Source: Candidatus Omnitrophota bacterium
GTDB lineage: Bacteria > Omnitrophota > Gorgyraeia > 2-01-FULL-45-10
Reading direction: 5' to 3'
Assembly: GCA_030695725.1 (NCBI GenBank)
Contig: JAUYPN010000014.1
Location: 1 to 64,000 of the forward strand
DNA: 64,000 nt
The notes beneath the pieces are model-generated. The model made no database searches. It was not told the origin of the DNA and worked only from the letters and a program-made list of their open reading frames with translations. Of this stretch, positions 23,160 to 33,000 are shown piece after piece. A program made the position numbers and the translations under genes. How positions within the stretch are numbered: position 1 is the stretch's first letter; every line of letters begins with the position of its first letter.

Positions 23160-24902
23160 ATGGCAAAAACGCTCAGAAGAAGAGCCGGAATACTTGCGCC
23201 CCTGTTTTCAATATACTCTAAGAATAGCCTCAAGGTAGGAGACTTCGAAGACCTGAAGCTATTGGTCGACTGGTGCTCGAAGTGCGGTTATTCCATAATC
23301 CAGCTCCTGCCGATGAACGAGATCGGCCCCACGTTCTGTCCGTACGATTCCATCAGCTCCTTTGCTCTCGAACCGGTGTACGCGCGCCTAAAACTTTCCT
23401 CGCCAGGTTTGCTTAACCCGTCGCAAGGATCACCTTTGCATGTCGATTATAATATTAAAGATGAAAAGATGCGGTTACTAAAAAGCTTGTACAGTAAAGA
23501 AAAGTCTCTTGCCTCAAATAAAGAGTTTGCCCTATTCGTAGAAGAGAACCATTATTGGATAGACGACTATAGCCTGTTCAAGGCTCTTAAAGGTTATCAT
23601 AATCACGCTCCCTGGTATGAATGGGGTGACGGATACAGGAACCGCGACAGCTGCCTGCTGGAGCAGTTTGAAAAAGAGCATGAAGATGAAATCTCCTTTT
23701 ATAAATGGATCCAGTGGATATTGTTCAAGCAATTCGAAGATGCGAAGAATTACGCCGGATCGAAAAAAATTTTGATCAAAGGCGACCTGCCCATACTCGT
23801 CTCCCGCGACAGCGCGGATGTATGGGCGCACCCGGAATTTTTCAAGCTGGAGTTTGCCGCGGGGGCACCCCCTGATATGTACTGTGCCAAGGGCCAGCGC
23901 TGGGGCATGCCGACTTACAACTGGGACCGTATAGGAGCGGATAATTTCACATACATCAAGGAGAAGCTGAAGTTCGCGGAAAATTTTTATGATATGTTGA
24001 GGATAGACCATGTGGTGGGGCTCTTTAGGATATGGAGCATACCGTATGGTGAGCCCGCCCGGAACCAGGGCCTGAACGGTTTCTTCGATCCCGGCGATGA
24101 AAATGTGTGGGGCTCCCGCGGCAGGGACCTGTTATCGGCCCTGCAAGATAGCACGTCATTATCCTTATGCGCCGAGGATCTGGGTGTGATACCCAAAGTA
24201 TGCCGTGACGCTCTCGCGGATATGAGTATTCCCGGTAATGACGTTCAGAGATGGACGAAAGACTGGCGGGTCAAACATGATTTTCTTGATCCGGACGAAT
24301 ACAGGAAGCTGTCGGTAGCGATGCTCTCCACCCACGATACCACCGATTGGTCCGCATGGTGGGAGAACGAGGCCGGTACCGTTGATGAAGAGCTCTTCGT
24401 AAGAAAGTGTAATGACCGCGGGATCGATCACGATCACGCTAAGGAAAGGCTCTTTTGTCCCGACCGCTCGAAACACGGAAGGCTGCGCTGGAGAGAAGAG
24501 GTCGATTCCATAGAAAAATATATAGGAATTCTCGGTAAGAAGCCGGATGAGCTAAAAGATTTTACCGAACTCTATGAAAATTCTTATCTCGAGAAAGAGA
24601 AGCTCTGGAAACGCTTGAAGCTGAAGGGCCCGATGAGGGAGAAGTCCGACGCTGAAATAGTCCGGGCCGCGCTCGATATAACGGCTTCGTCCGATTCCAT
24701 ATTTTGTATAGAGCTGATATTCGATCTTCTGGATCTCGCGGGCCTCTGTAAGGGCGATCCTTATAAATACAGGGTAAATTTTCCCGGCACGGTGAGCGCG
24801 AATAATTGGTCCATAAAGATCCCGCTTCCTCTTGAGAAATTGCTGGCGCATAAAGTCACGAAAGAGCTGAAAGAGATAGTAACGGCTTCCGGAAGAGCGT
24901 GA
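23160..24902 (+). CDS. malQ: 4-alpha-glucanotransferase (amylomaltase), GH77
   Basis: 580 aa. The GH77 catalytic residues are visible: nucleophile Asp in LRIDHVVGLFR near 282, acid/base Glu in LCAEDLGVIP near 340, and third Asp in LSTHDTTDW near 397. N-terminal QLLPMNEIG and CPYDSISSFA are family words. The enzyme moves maltooligosaccharide chains in glycogen or maltodextrin metabolism. With the two GH57 genes at 59-62.5 kb it implies an alpha-glucan storage cycle. The transcript is probably leaderless. Confidence 0.9.
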   Translation: MAKTLRRRAGILAPLFSIYSKNSLKVGDFEDLKLLVDWCSKCGYSIIQLLPMNEIGPTFCPYDSISSFALEPVYARLKLSSPGLLNPSQGSPLHVDYNIKDEKMRLLKSLYSKEKSLASNKEFALFVEENHYWIDDYSLFKALKGYHNHAPWYEWGDGYRNRDSCLLEQFEKEHEDEISFYKWIQWILFKQFEDAKNYAGSKKILIKGDLPILVSRDSADVWAHPEFFKLEFAAGAPPDMYCAKGQRWGMPTYNWDRIGADNFTYIKEKLKFAENFYDMLRIDHVVGLFRIWSIPYGEPARNQGLNGFFDPGDENVWGSRGRDLLSALQDSTSLSLCAEDLGVIPKVCRDALADMSIPGNDVQRWTKDWRVKHDFLDPDEYRKLSVAMLSTHDTTDWSAWWENEAGTVDEELFVRKCNDRGIDHDHAKERLFCPDRSKHGRLRWREEVDSIEKYIGILGKKPDELKDFTELYENSYLEKEKLWKRLKLKGPMREKSDAEIVRAALDITASSDSIFCIELIFDLLDLAGLCKGDPYKYRVNFPGTVSANNWSIKIPLPLEKLLAHKVTKELKEIVTASGRA

Positions 24903-24959
24903 GGCGTTTAAAGATAAAGATTTGTATAAAAAATGATCGTGTGGTAATATTTACTGTAT

Positions 24960-27065
24960 ATGAGCGATAATACCGTAAAAGTTCTGCTTATAGAGGATGA
25001 CTCACTCGACGCCGACCTTATCCATGGTATGCTGAAGGATGCCGGGAAGGCCAGTTTTATCGTGGAGGTCCGCGATACCCTTGTAAAAGGACTGGAACGG
25101 CTGGCAAAAGGCGGTATAGACATAGTCCTTCTCGATCTCACTCTCCCCGACAGCATCGGCCTCGACACGTTCGGCAGGGTCCATGCGCACGCTCCGCTGG
25201 TGCCGATAGTTGTGATCACAAGTTCCGCGGACGAGAATCAGGCGGCGACGGCTTTCCAGAAAGGCGCCCAGGAGTACCTCGTAAAAGAGCAGTTGAACGC
25301 GGAACTTGTGTCAAGATCGATACGCTATGCTATTGAGCGTAATAAGGTCAGGGTGGAACTGCATAGCGTGCAGGAGAGGTTGGAGAAGATCAATAGTTGC
25401 TTCCTGAAATTCGGCGAAGAACCGTATGAGAACATCCGTCATTTGACATCCGTCTTCGGCGAACTGCTCGGCGCGACGTGCGCGCTTTATAACTGCCTTG
25501 ACAGGGACGGAATGCTCTGTTCTATGAGTCAGTGGCAGGCGCCCGCGGACTACAAGCTCAAAAATAGGCCCGAAGGGCGTATATGTTATGATGTTATAAA
25601 AGAGGGCGACGGCGGGGCTTTTATAGTGCGCAACCTTCAGAACACCAAGTACGCCGAAACCGATCCGAATGTAAAACGTTATAAACTCGAGACATATATA
25701 GGGTATCCCATTAAATTGAATGGCGAGGTCATCGGCTCGCTCTGTGCCGTTTACCAGAAAGACTTTGTGCCGAGCGAGGACGATATGAGGCTCGTCAGTG
25801 TTATAGCGGCCGGAGTGGAGGTTGAAGAGCGGCGCGCCTGCGCGGAGGATGAACTGCGCAGAGTTAACAGGGACCTTCTGGTCTCGAATAAGAGGCTGAA
25901 CCAGCTCTCTTTACGCGATCTGCATACCGGATTATACAATCACAGGTATCTTGCCGAAATAGTCGACGCCGAATTCCACCGCTCCAGGAAACTCGGCGGC
26001 GCTATAGCCGTGATCATGCTTGACGTCGATTACTTCAAGTCGATCAATGATATTTATGGCCATCCGTTCGGAGATATGGTGCTGAAGCAGCTCGCCCAGC
26101 AGCTTAAGATGATGACGCGCCAATATGATGTCGTCATAAGATACGGCGGCGAGGAGTTCATAATAATGTCTCCCGGAACCGACCGGGCCCATGCGCTGAT
26201 GCTGGCGCAGAGAATACTTGAGGCAGTCAACCTGCACAGCTTCGGTAATACAGAGACATCCGTCAAATTAAAGGTAAGCCTCGCCGCGATCTCCTATCCG
26301 GAAGATAAGGTAACGTATGCGATGGATCTCGTAAAATTATCCGAGACTATTCTTGTCAAAGCCAAGGAGGATGGAGGCAGCAGGGTATATTCGTCGATGG
26401 ATAAGGGCTCAAGGAGCAAGAGCGCCCAACAGCGCGACAAGAGCCCGAATATCGGCATATTACGGCACAGGCTGGATAAGCTTCACAAAGAGGCCAATGA
26501 AAGCCTCACGGAGTCGGTATTGGCTTTTGCGAAGACGATAGAGGTCAAGGACCATTACACCGGAGAGCATGTTGAGAGGACCGTTAAATATGCTACCGGT
26601 ATAGCGAAAGCCCTTGACCTGTCGCCATCCGAAATAGAGATGGTGCGCCAGGCCGCGATGCTTCACGACCTCGGTAAGATAGGCATAAGCGAATCCATAT
26701 TGAACAAAAAGGCCAAGCTCACGGATAAAGAGATCGAAGATATAAGGAAGCATCCGAAGATAGCGGCGGATATATTAAGGCCCATACATGTGCTTAACGC
26801 CATTATACCTTTCATACTGTACCATCATGAAAGGTGGGATGGCAAAGGATACCCGACCAAGCTTAAGGGCGAGGATATACCCCTCGGCGCCCGGATAGTG
26901 GCCATAGCGGATGTCTATCAGGCCCTTGTATCCAAGCGCCCCTACCGCAAAGCCTTTTCAAAATTGAAGGCCCTTAAGATCATAAAAGAGGCCTCCGGCA
27001 CCCAATTCGACCCCCACATAGTAGACATCTTCCTCGATGTAATAAAGAAAGAAAAATCCGAGTAA
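24960..27065 (+). CDS. Response regulator with REC, GAF, GGDEF and HD-GYP domains
   Basis: 701 aa. REC at 1-125 (DD near 17, phospho-acceptor Asp in VLLDLTLPD near 58, Lys near 110). GAF-like domain about 145-290. Diguanylate cyclase domain about 310-475 with the active GGEEF signature (YGGEEFIIM). HD-GYP phosphodiesterase about 500-695 with HDLGKIG and HHERWDGKGYP intact. Both c-di-GMP making and breaking sites look functional. No partner kinase gene is adjacent. TAATAT at 24945-24950 lies 9 nt before the ATG, with no ribosome-binding site. Confidence 0.9.
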   Translation: MSDNTVKVLLIEDDSLDADLIHGMLKDAGKASFIVEVRDTLVKGLERLAKGGIDIVLLDLTLPDSIGLDTFGRVHAHAPLVPIVVITSSADENQAATAFQKGAQEYLVKEQLNAELVSRSIRYAIERNKVRVELHSVQERLEKINSCFLKFGEEPYENIRHLTSVFGELLGATCALYNCLDRDGMLCSMSQWQAPADYKLKNRPEGRICYDVIKEGDGGAFIVRNLQNTKYAETDPNVKRYKLETYIGYPIKLNGEVIGSLCAVYQKDFVPSEDDMRLVSVIAAGVEVEERRACAEDELRRVNRDLLVSNKRLNQLSLRDLHTGLYNHRYLAEIVDAEFHRSRKLGGAIAVIMLDVDYFKSINDIYGHPFGDMVLKQLAQQLKMMTRQYDVVIRYGGEEFIIMSPGTDRAHALMLAQRILEAVNLHSFGNTETSVKLKVSLAAISYPEDKVTYAMDLVKLSETILVKAKEDGGSRVYSSMDKGSRSKSAQQRDKSPNIGILRHRLDKLHKEANESLTESVLAFAKTIEVKDHYTGEHVERTVKYATGIAKALDLSPSEIEMVRQAAMLHDLGKIGISESILNKKAKLTDKEIEDIRKHPKIAADILRPIHVLNAIIPFILYHHERWDGKGYPTKLKGEDIPLGARIVAIADVYQALVSKRPYRKAFSKLKALKIIKEASGTQFDPHIVDIFLDVIKKEKSE

Positions 27066-27077
27066 TTATTATCACTC

Positions 27078-27102
27078 GTCATTGCTCGCAATGACAGTTT
27101 TT
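27078..27102 (+). terminator. Terminator of the c-di-GMP gene
   Basis: GTCATTGC (27078-27085) and GCAATGAC (27088-27095) form a perfect stem followed by AG and five T. The arms equal the ends of the longer GTCATTGCGAG repeat family seen at 31593, 38981 and 46022, so a shortened repeat seems to serve as terminator. Confidence 0.65.
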
Positions 27103-27123
27103 CAGCAATCCCCATGTCCACCC

Positions 27124-27152
27124 TTGACATCTTCCATTTCTGATGATATATT
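27124..27152 (+). promoter_or_regulatory. Near-consensus promoter of the efflux operon
   Basis: TTGACA (27124-27129), 17-nt spacer, TATATT (27147-27152). The expected +1 at about 27159 lies next to the MarR operator palindrome. Confidence 0.8.
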
Positions 27153-27160
27153 TAATGAGG

Positions 27161-27187
27161 TTAATAGTTAACTACATTAACTATTAA
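27161..27187. promoter_or_regulatory. MarR operator (perfect palindrome)
   Basis: TTAATAGTTAA (27161-27171), CTACA, TTAACTATTAA (27177-27187): 11-bp perfect arms covering the transcription start and ending in the AAGGAG ribosome-binding site of the marR-type gene. The position would block transcription of the regulator and the efflux genes after it. Confidence 0.75.
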
Positions 27188-27198
27188 GGAGATTAAAT

Positions 27199-27651
27199 AT
27201 GCCCGATCTTACGCTTTCCGATTTTGCAGAGAGAATAGAAGATGTCATGTCTACCGTAATGAAGGGCTTTGCCAAGATGCAGACCAACGAACTCTTCAAA
27301 GGCGAGATCACCCTGCCCCAATTCTTTATCTTGAGTCATCTCGATAAGCACGGTGAATCGAAGATGAATGAATTGGCGAAATTTATGGATGTGACCACAG
27401 CCGCGGCCACCGGCATAGTCGATAGATTAGTGCGCTGCGGGTATGCGGCGCGCGTCTACGATCCCAAAGACAGGCGCGTTATCAATATCAGGCTCACCCG
27501 GAAAGGCTCGAATCTTGTGAAAAGGATCGGACGCCAGAGAAGAGAGGTCACCTCGGAAGTATTCGGCAGGATATCCAAAGAAGAGCGCGAGAACTATCTG
27601 GCCATAATGCTCCATATACGCGATGTTCTGACGGAAGACAGAAAGAATTGA
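27199..27651 (+). CDS. MarR-family transcriptional repressor
   Basis: 150 aa winged-helix protein. The recognition segment KFMDVTTAAATGIVDRLVRCGY and the wing YDPKDRRVINIRLTRKG (about 85-105) are typical of MarR. It is the first gene of the TolC/adaptor/RND operon and has a perfect palindrome at its own start of transcription, so autorepression and substrate-induced release are likely. The ligand is unknown. The start ATG 27199 has AAGGAG about 8 nt upstream. Confidence 0.9.
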   Translation: MPDLTLSDFAERIEDVMSTVMKGFAKMQTNELFKGEITLPQFFILSHLDKHGESKMNELAKFMDVTTAAATGIVDRLVRCGYAARVYDPKDRRVINIRLTRKGSNLVKRIGRQRREVTSEVFGRISKEERENYLAIMLHIRDVLTEDRKN

Positions 27652-27662
27652 AGAGAACGAAT

Positions 27663-29198
27663 ATGAACAGATTTATCGCATTTATAATAGTGATACCGGC
27701 GGTAATATCAGGCGGCCTTCTAGGCGCCGAAGAGATAAGCTATTTTGACAAAGACGATTATATGGCATCCGCGCGGTACCCCGAAACCCTCGAACTTGCC
27801 ATGGTCGACTGTATCGCGATGGCGCTTAAGAGCAATTCCGAGATCAGCATCAAGAGGATAACCCCTTACATAGAGGATAACAATATACTTATACAGAAAT
27901 CGCGGTTCGAGCCGCATTTTACATTCGACGGCTCTTTGAGTGATTCGGTGGAGCAGGATCCGTCCACCCTTTTGGGCGCCAATATATTAAAGACGGGGGA
28001 GGAGGCCTTCGATTTCGGATATAACCAGAAGTTCACGACAGGCGCCGATCTGGAACTCGATTTTTTTAATACAAGGACAAACTCCAATTCGCCCACATTC
28101 GTCCCAAATCCTGCGTATGAGTCCGAGGCCGAGATTACGATAACCCAGCCTCTCCTTAAGGGCGGGGGAATAGCGGTGAACACGGCCGATTTCCGCATAG
28201 CGAAAAATAATAAATTGAAATCGGCTCAGGATTTCAAGACGGAGGTTATAAAGGTTTTGACCAATGTCAAAAAATCGTATTATGATTTCCAATACAGCCG
28301 CGAGCAGTATATAGTGGCGCAAAAATCGCTAATGAGGGTAGAGGACCTGCACAGGATAAACAAGGAAAAGTACGCCAAGGGGCTGGCGAGCGACATAGAT
28401 ATCACCGAGTCGGAAGCCGAAGTCGCGCGCATTCGGCAGGCGCTTTATGAAGCGGAAGCCATAATGAAGCTTGCCGAAGACAGCCTCAAGCTGATCACGA
28501 ACTTAGTCGATGACCCCGCCCTCTGGAATGCTCGCATAGTGCTTTTAGAAGGACTCGAGTACGAGAAGAGAGACGTGGACCTGCCCGGAGCCATAAAGAC
28601 CGCCTTTATCTACAGGCCCGATTACGAGGCCGCCAAGATAGACCTCCGCAACAGGGATATCGCCATAGTGGTCACCGCCAACGGCATGCTTCCGACGATC
28701 AATTTACTGGCGAGTTTTGGTTTGAACGGCCTGGACGCCATATATGCCAAAGATCTCGCGAATGTAGGAGGAGGCAAATATAATAACTGGACCGTAGGCT
28801 TCAACGTCGACGTGCCTTTGATAGGGGATGAGAACAGAGGAAAATATGAAAGATCGAAGTCCGAGAAAGAACAGGCTCTTCTGGCCTTTCAGAGGCTGGA
28901 GCAGAAGATAATACTCGATGTCAGGAACGTCGCGAGGAACATAGATATAAACTACAGAAAGCTTGAAGCAAGTTCGATAAGCAAAGAGTCCGAAGACAAG
29001 AATTACACCGCCCAGGAGCTGCGTTTTAAGGCGGGCCTCGTATCAACTCTCGATATCGTAATATACCAGGAGAGGCTGGCGCGAGCCGAAGTGAGCTATG
29101 TAAAAAGTATTATAGATTATAACGTTTCTCTGATAGAATTATCGAGGGCGCAGGGCACAATGCTTTTTGACGACAATATAACCTTGGAGGAGAGTTGA
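27663..29198 (+). CDS. TolC-family outer-membrane efflux channel
   Basis: 511 aa from ATG 27663; a TTG at 27648 overlapping the regulator is less likely because a signal peptide (MNRFIAFIIVIPAVISGGLL) begins at 27663. The body shows the TolC tandem structure: two long helix-rich halves (about 190-260 and 400-480) with YSREQYIVAQKSL and NIDINYRKLEA, and beta-barrel strands with aromatic residues. It forms the outer-membrane pore for the adaptor and RND pump encoded next, 6 nt and 895 nt downstream. Confidence 0.9.
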   Translation: MNRFIAFIIVIPAVISGGLLGAEEISYFDKDDYMASARYPETLELAMVDCIAMALKSNSEISIKRITPYIEDNNILIQKSRFEPHFTFDGSLSDSVEQDPSTLLGANILKTGEEAFDFGYNQKFTTGADLELDFFNTRTNSNSPTFVPNPAYESEAEITITQPLLKGGGIAVNTADFRIAKNNKLKSAQDFKTEVIKVLTNVKKSYYDFQYSREQYIVAQKSLMRVEDLHRINKEKYAKGLASDIDITESEAEVARIRQALYEAEAIMKLAEDSLKLITNLVDDPALWNARIVLLEGLEYEKRDVDLPGAIKTAFIYRPDYEAAKIDLRNRDIAIVVTANGMLPTINLLASFGLNGLDAIYAKDLANVGGGKYNNWTVGFNVDVPLIGDENRGKYERSKSEKEQALLAFQRLEQKIILDVRNVARNIDINYRKLEASSISKESEDKNYTAQELRFKAGLVSTLDIVIYQERLARAEVSYVKSIIDYNVSLIELSRAQGTMLFDDNITLEES

Positions 29199-29204
29199 TT
29201 TAAA

Positions 29205-30083
29205 ATGAAAAGAGCATACACTTATTTATTAGCAGTATTTCTAACAGCAGCTTTCGTCACAGGCTGCGGGGAGAATAAAGAAAAGGGCAAATACAAAGAA
29301 GAGCCGATCCCCGTAAAGGTCATGAAGATCAAAGCGCAAGATCTCGATAAGGCCCTCGAGTACGTAGGCAATATCCAGGGAGAAGACGAGGCTCAGGTCT
29401 ATCCCAAGGTGAGCGGAAAGATAATTGAGAAGGTAAAGAGAGAGGGAGATTTCGTATCGAAAGGGGATGTTATAGCGTATATCGACAGGGACGAGGTAGG
29501 TTTGAAGTTCGAGAAGGCTCCCGTCGAGAGCCCGTTGGTAGGTGTAGTCGGAAGAGTGTATGTTGATATAGGTTCGAGCGTGAATACCGCTACTCCGGTG
29601 GCGTTGGTGGCCAATTTAGACAGGGCGGAGATACATCTCGACATCCCGGAAAAATATCTGCCGAATATCTCACTGGCTCAGGACGCCGACATTACGGTGG
29701 ACGCTTATCCCGGTGAGAAATTCTTAGGAAAAGTCACCATGATCAGCCCCATAGTGGACCTTCAGACGCGCGCCGCGCCCATAGAGATAAAGATAGAGAA
29801 CGCCGATCACAGGCTTCAGTCCGGCATGTTCGCTAAAGTAAAATTGGTCATTGAGGAGCAGAAAAATCGGCCCGTCATACTGAAAGAGGCTATAATAGGA
29901 AGAGGCGCTAATACGTACGTATACATAGTGGACGGCAAGAGGGCGTTCCTGAAGAATGTGATATTGGGGATACGTCAGGGCCCTTACTACGGAGTTGAAA
30001 GCGGATTAAAGACAGGCGATAAAGTCGTCATAGTGGGGCAGCAGCGGCTGCGCGACGGGTGCCTTGTAGAACCGGAAGAGTGA
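29205..30083 (+). CDS. RND periplasmic adaptor lipoprotein
   Basis: 292 aa. The lipobox VTGC lies at about residues 18-21, so the protein is anchored to a membrane by lipid. YPKVSGKIIEKVKREGDFVSKGDVI is the first half of the lipoyl/barrel-sandwich domain and ESPLVGVVGRVYVDIGSSV the second half, without the long helical hairpin found in AcrA. A beta-barrel domain and a membrane-proximal domain (GANTYVYIVDG) follow. The missing hairpin means a short adaptor. It is encoded 4 nt before the pump gene. Confidence 0.9.
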   Translation: MKRAYTYLLAVFLTAAFVTGCGENKEKGKYKEEPIPVKVMKIKAQDLDKALEYVGNIQGEDEAQVYPKVSGKIIEKVKREGDFVSKGDVIAYIDRDEVGLKFEKAPVESPLVGVVGRVYVDIGSSVNTATPVALVANLDRAEIHLDIPEKYLPNISLAQDADITVDAYPGEKFLGKVTMISPIVDLQTRAAPIEIKIENADHRLQSGMFAKVKLVIEEQKNRPVILKEAIIGRGANTYVYIVDGKRAFLKNVILGIRQGPYYGVESGLKTGDKVVIVGQQRLRDGCLVEPEE

Positions 30084-30087
30084 TTAC

Positions 30088-33000
30088 ATGAAGTTTCCTG
30101 AATTTGGCGTAAAGAAGCCCGTAACCAACCTGATGATATTTTCTTCCATAATCATCATCGCTTTCTACGGCATTTCAAAGCTCGGCGTCGACATGATGCC
30201 CGAAATAGAGCCGCCTTCGATAACGGTCGTCTCTTCCTATCCCGGCGCAAGCCCAGACGATGTTGAAGTGAAGGTGACCGAGCCCCTAGAAAACCAGCTT
30301 GCCACTACTCCGGGCGTGGAAAAGATCACATCGCGTTCATCCGAGAGTTCGTCCGTAGTAAGCCTCAAATTTAAATGGGGGACCAATCTGGACGAAGCCT
30401 CGAACGATATCCGTGACCGTATAGAGCTGACGAAGCGTTATCTGCCGGATATACCCGATGAGATGGATAATCCATTCATATTTAAATTCAATACGGCCAA
30501 CATTCCGATAATGTATATGGGGATAACCGCTGACCAGAGTTATCCTGAGCTTTATGACATCATAGATAAGAGGGTTGGGGATGCGCTGAAGCAGCTTGCC
30601 GGAGTCGGCACCGTTCAGCTTATAGGCGGTATGGAGCGCCAGATAAATGTCTGGATAGACAGAGAGCGTCTCGAGGGCTACGGTTTTTCGATCATTGATA
30701 TACAGAATACGCTGAAGCAGGAGAATATAACTCAGCCTTTAGGCAGCATAAAGAGCGGGCTCACAGATTATATGTTGAGGCTTCCGGGTGAATTCACGGA
30801 ACCTGAAGAGATGAATCTCGTGATACTGGGAAAACGCGATAATAAGTTCGTGTATTTAAAGGATGTGGCCCGCGTCGAAGATAGTTTCAGAGAGATAACG
30901 ACCATGATAAGGATGAACAGGAATCCCGCCATGATGATGATGATCCAGAAACAGTCCGGGACTAATACCGTCGAGGTTGCCCGGAATGTAAAGAAGAGAT
31001 TGGCGGAAATCCAGAGGACTCTTCCTTCAGACATAAAGATATACACGATCTTCGATACGTCCAAAGATATCATAAACGCTCTCGATTCGCTTAAGACATC
31101 CTTATGGATCGGCATAATATTGGTCATATTAGTCGTCTGGTTCTTCTTAAGGCAATTCTACGGAAGCCTCATCATAGCGCTGACGATACCATTCTCGCTT
31201 TTGATAGCTTTCATATACCTGTTTATGGCGGGAAAGACGATAAATATAATGGGTCTTTCGTCGCTGGCTATAGCTTGCGGCATGGTAGTGGATAACGCTA
31301 TAGTGGTGGTGGATAATATTTACAGGCATCTGGAAAGGGGGCAGAGGCCTCGTGAGGCGGCGATCTTCGGAACTCAGGAGATGTTCCTTTCGATAAGTGC
31401 ATCTACGCTTACCACGATGGTCGTATTTTTACCAATGTTATTTGTTACGGGCGTGGTCGGTATCATGTTCGGTGAGCTCGCCATGATAGTAACGGTTACG
31501 CTGCTCGCATCGCTCTTCACGGCGGCGACCTTCACTCCCATGCTCTGTGCCAGATGGCTGCGTGTCAGAGACAAGAGCATATCAGCTGAACTGTCATTGC
31601 GAGGAGGTGCGGAGCACCGACGAAGCAATCTCATAAACAAGTTCTACGACATATCAGAAGGTTGGTTCAGGTCATGGGAGGATTGGTATGCACAGGCCCT
31701 CGCCTGGAGCCTGAAACACAAAAGAATAATAATACTTGGTTTTCTATCAGTATTTATATTGAGTTTATTCTCGATGCGTTTTATAGGTAATGAGTTTATT
31801 CCCGAGGAGGATTCCGGAGATATACGTATTACGATAGAGTTGCCGGTGGGAACAAGGGTGGAGGAAACAGATAAAGTAGCCAAAAAGGTGGAGGACATCT
31901 TCGAGAGGACGGCTCCCGAATCAAAAGTTATGTATGTAAGAAGCGGTGAGTCTTCGCGCGGATTGGGCCGCATATTCGGCGGCGCCTCGGGAACGCATGT
32001 TGTAAGCGCGGGCGCAAAGTTGATCCCTAAGAATGAGAGAAAGCGCTCTGTGGCAGAAGTCGGCCAGGCCCTCAGAAAAGAGATAAGAAAGATCCCCGGC
32101 GTACTAAAGGCTGATGTCTCGACCGGCAACCCGATAGGGAGGATGATAACCGGTATGGGCGGAAAAGCCATCCAGGTCGAAATAATAGGCCATTCTTTTG
32201 CGGATACCAATGCTTTTGCCGAGAAATTGAAGACGATGATGGAGATTGTTCCGGGCGTCGTCGATGCCAGCATCTCCAGGGATATAAGTCTGCCCGAACT
32301 TAAGATAGAGGTTGACAGGGAGAAGGCCACGTCGCTCGGGCTTACAATGAATACGATAGCTTCGAGCGTCAAAACTTTTATAGAAGGCGCCACCGCCACC
32401 AAATACAGGGAGAAGGGCAAGACGTATGACATATATGTGAGGCTTCAGGAATCTTCCAGGACCAAGATAGAAGATATAGAGAGCCTTTCTATAGTGTCGC
32501 CTCTCACCGGAAAACAGATAAAGCTCGTGAATGTCGCGAAGGTTTATGAGATAAAAGGACCCATCCGCATTGAACGCATGAACAGAGAAAGAGTCGTAAA
32601 GGTCGAGAGCAACGTTTACAAGCGATCGCCCGGTAAGGTGATAGAGGATATCAGGGCCGGTTTGAAGAAGCTTACGTTGCCGTCCGATACCATGGTCAAT
32701 TTTGGCGGCGAAGCTGAGGAGCAGGGCAAGGCGTTCATGGACCTGACCCTTCTTTTGGTATTGGGCATCATACTTGTCTACATGGTCATGGCGGCGCAAT
32801 TTGAGTCGCTTATGGATCCATTGATAATCATGTTCTCCGTGCCGTTCACTTTCACCGGAGTATTGCTCGGATTTTTGATTACCCGCACGACGCTCAGCGT
32901 CATAACATTTTTAGGCATGGTGATGCTGATGGGTATAGTCGTGAATAACGCTATAGTCCTGATAAGTTACATAGCGATATTGCGCCAGAGAGGATATTCA

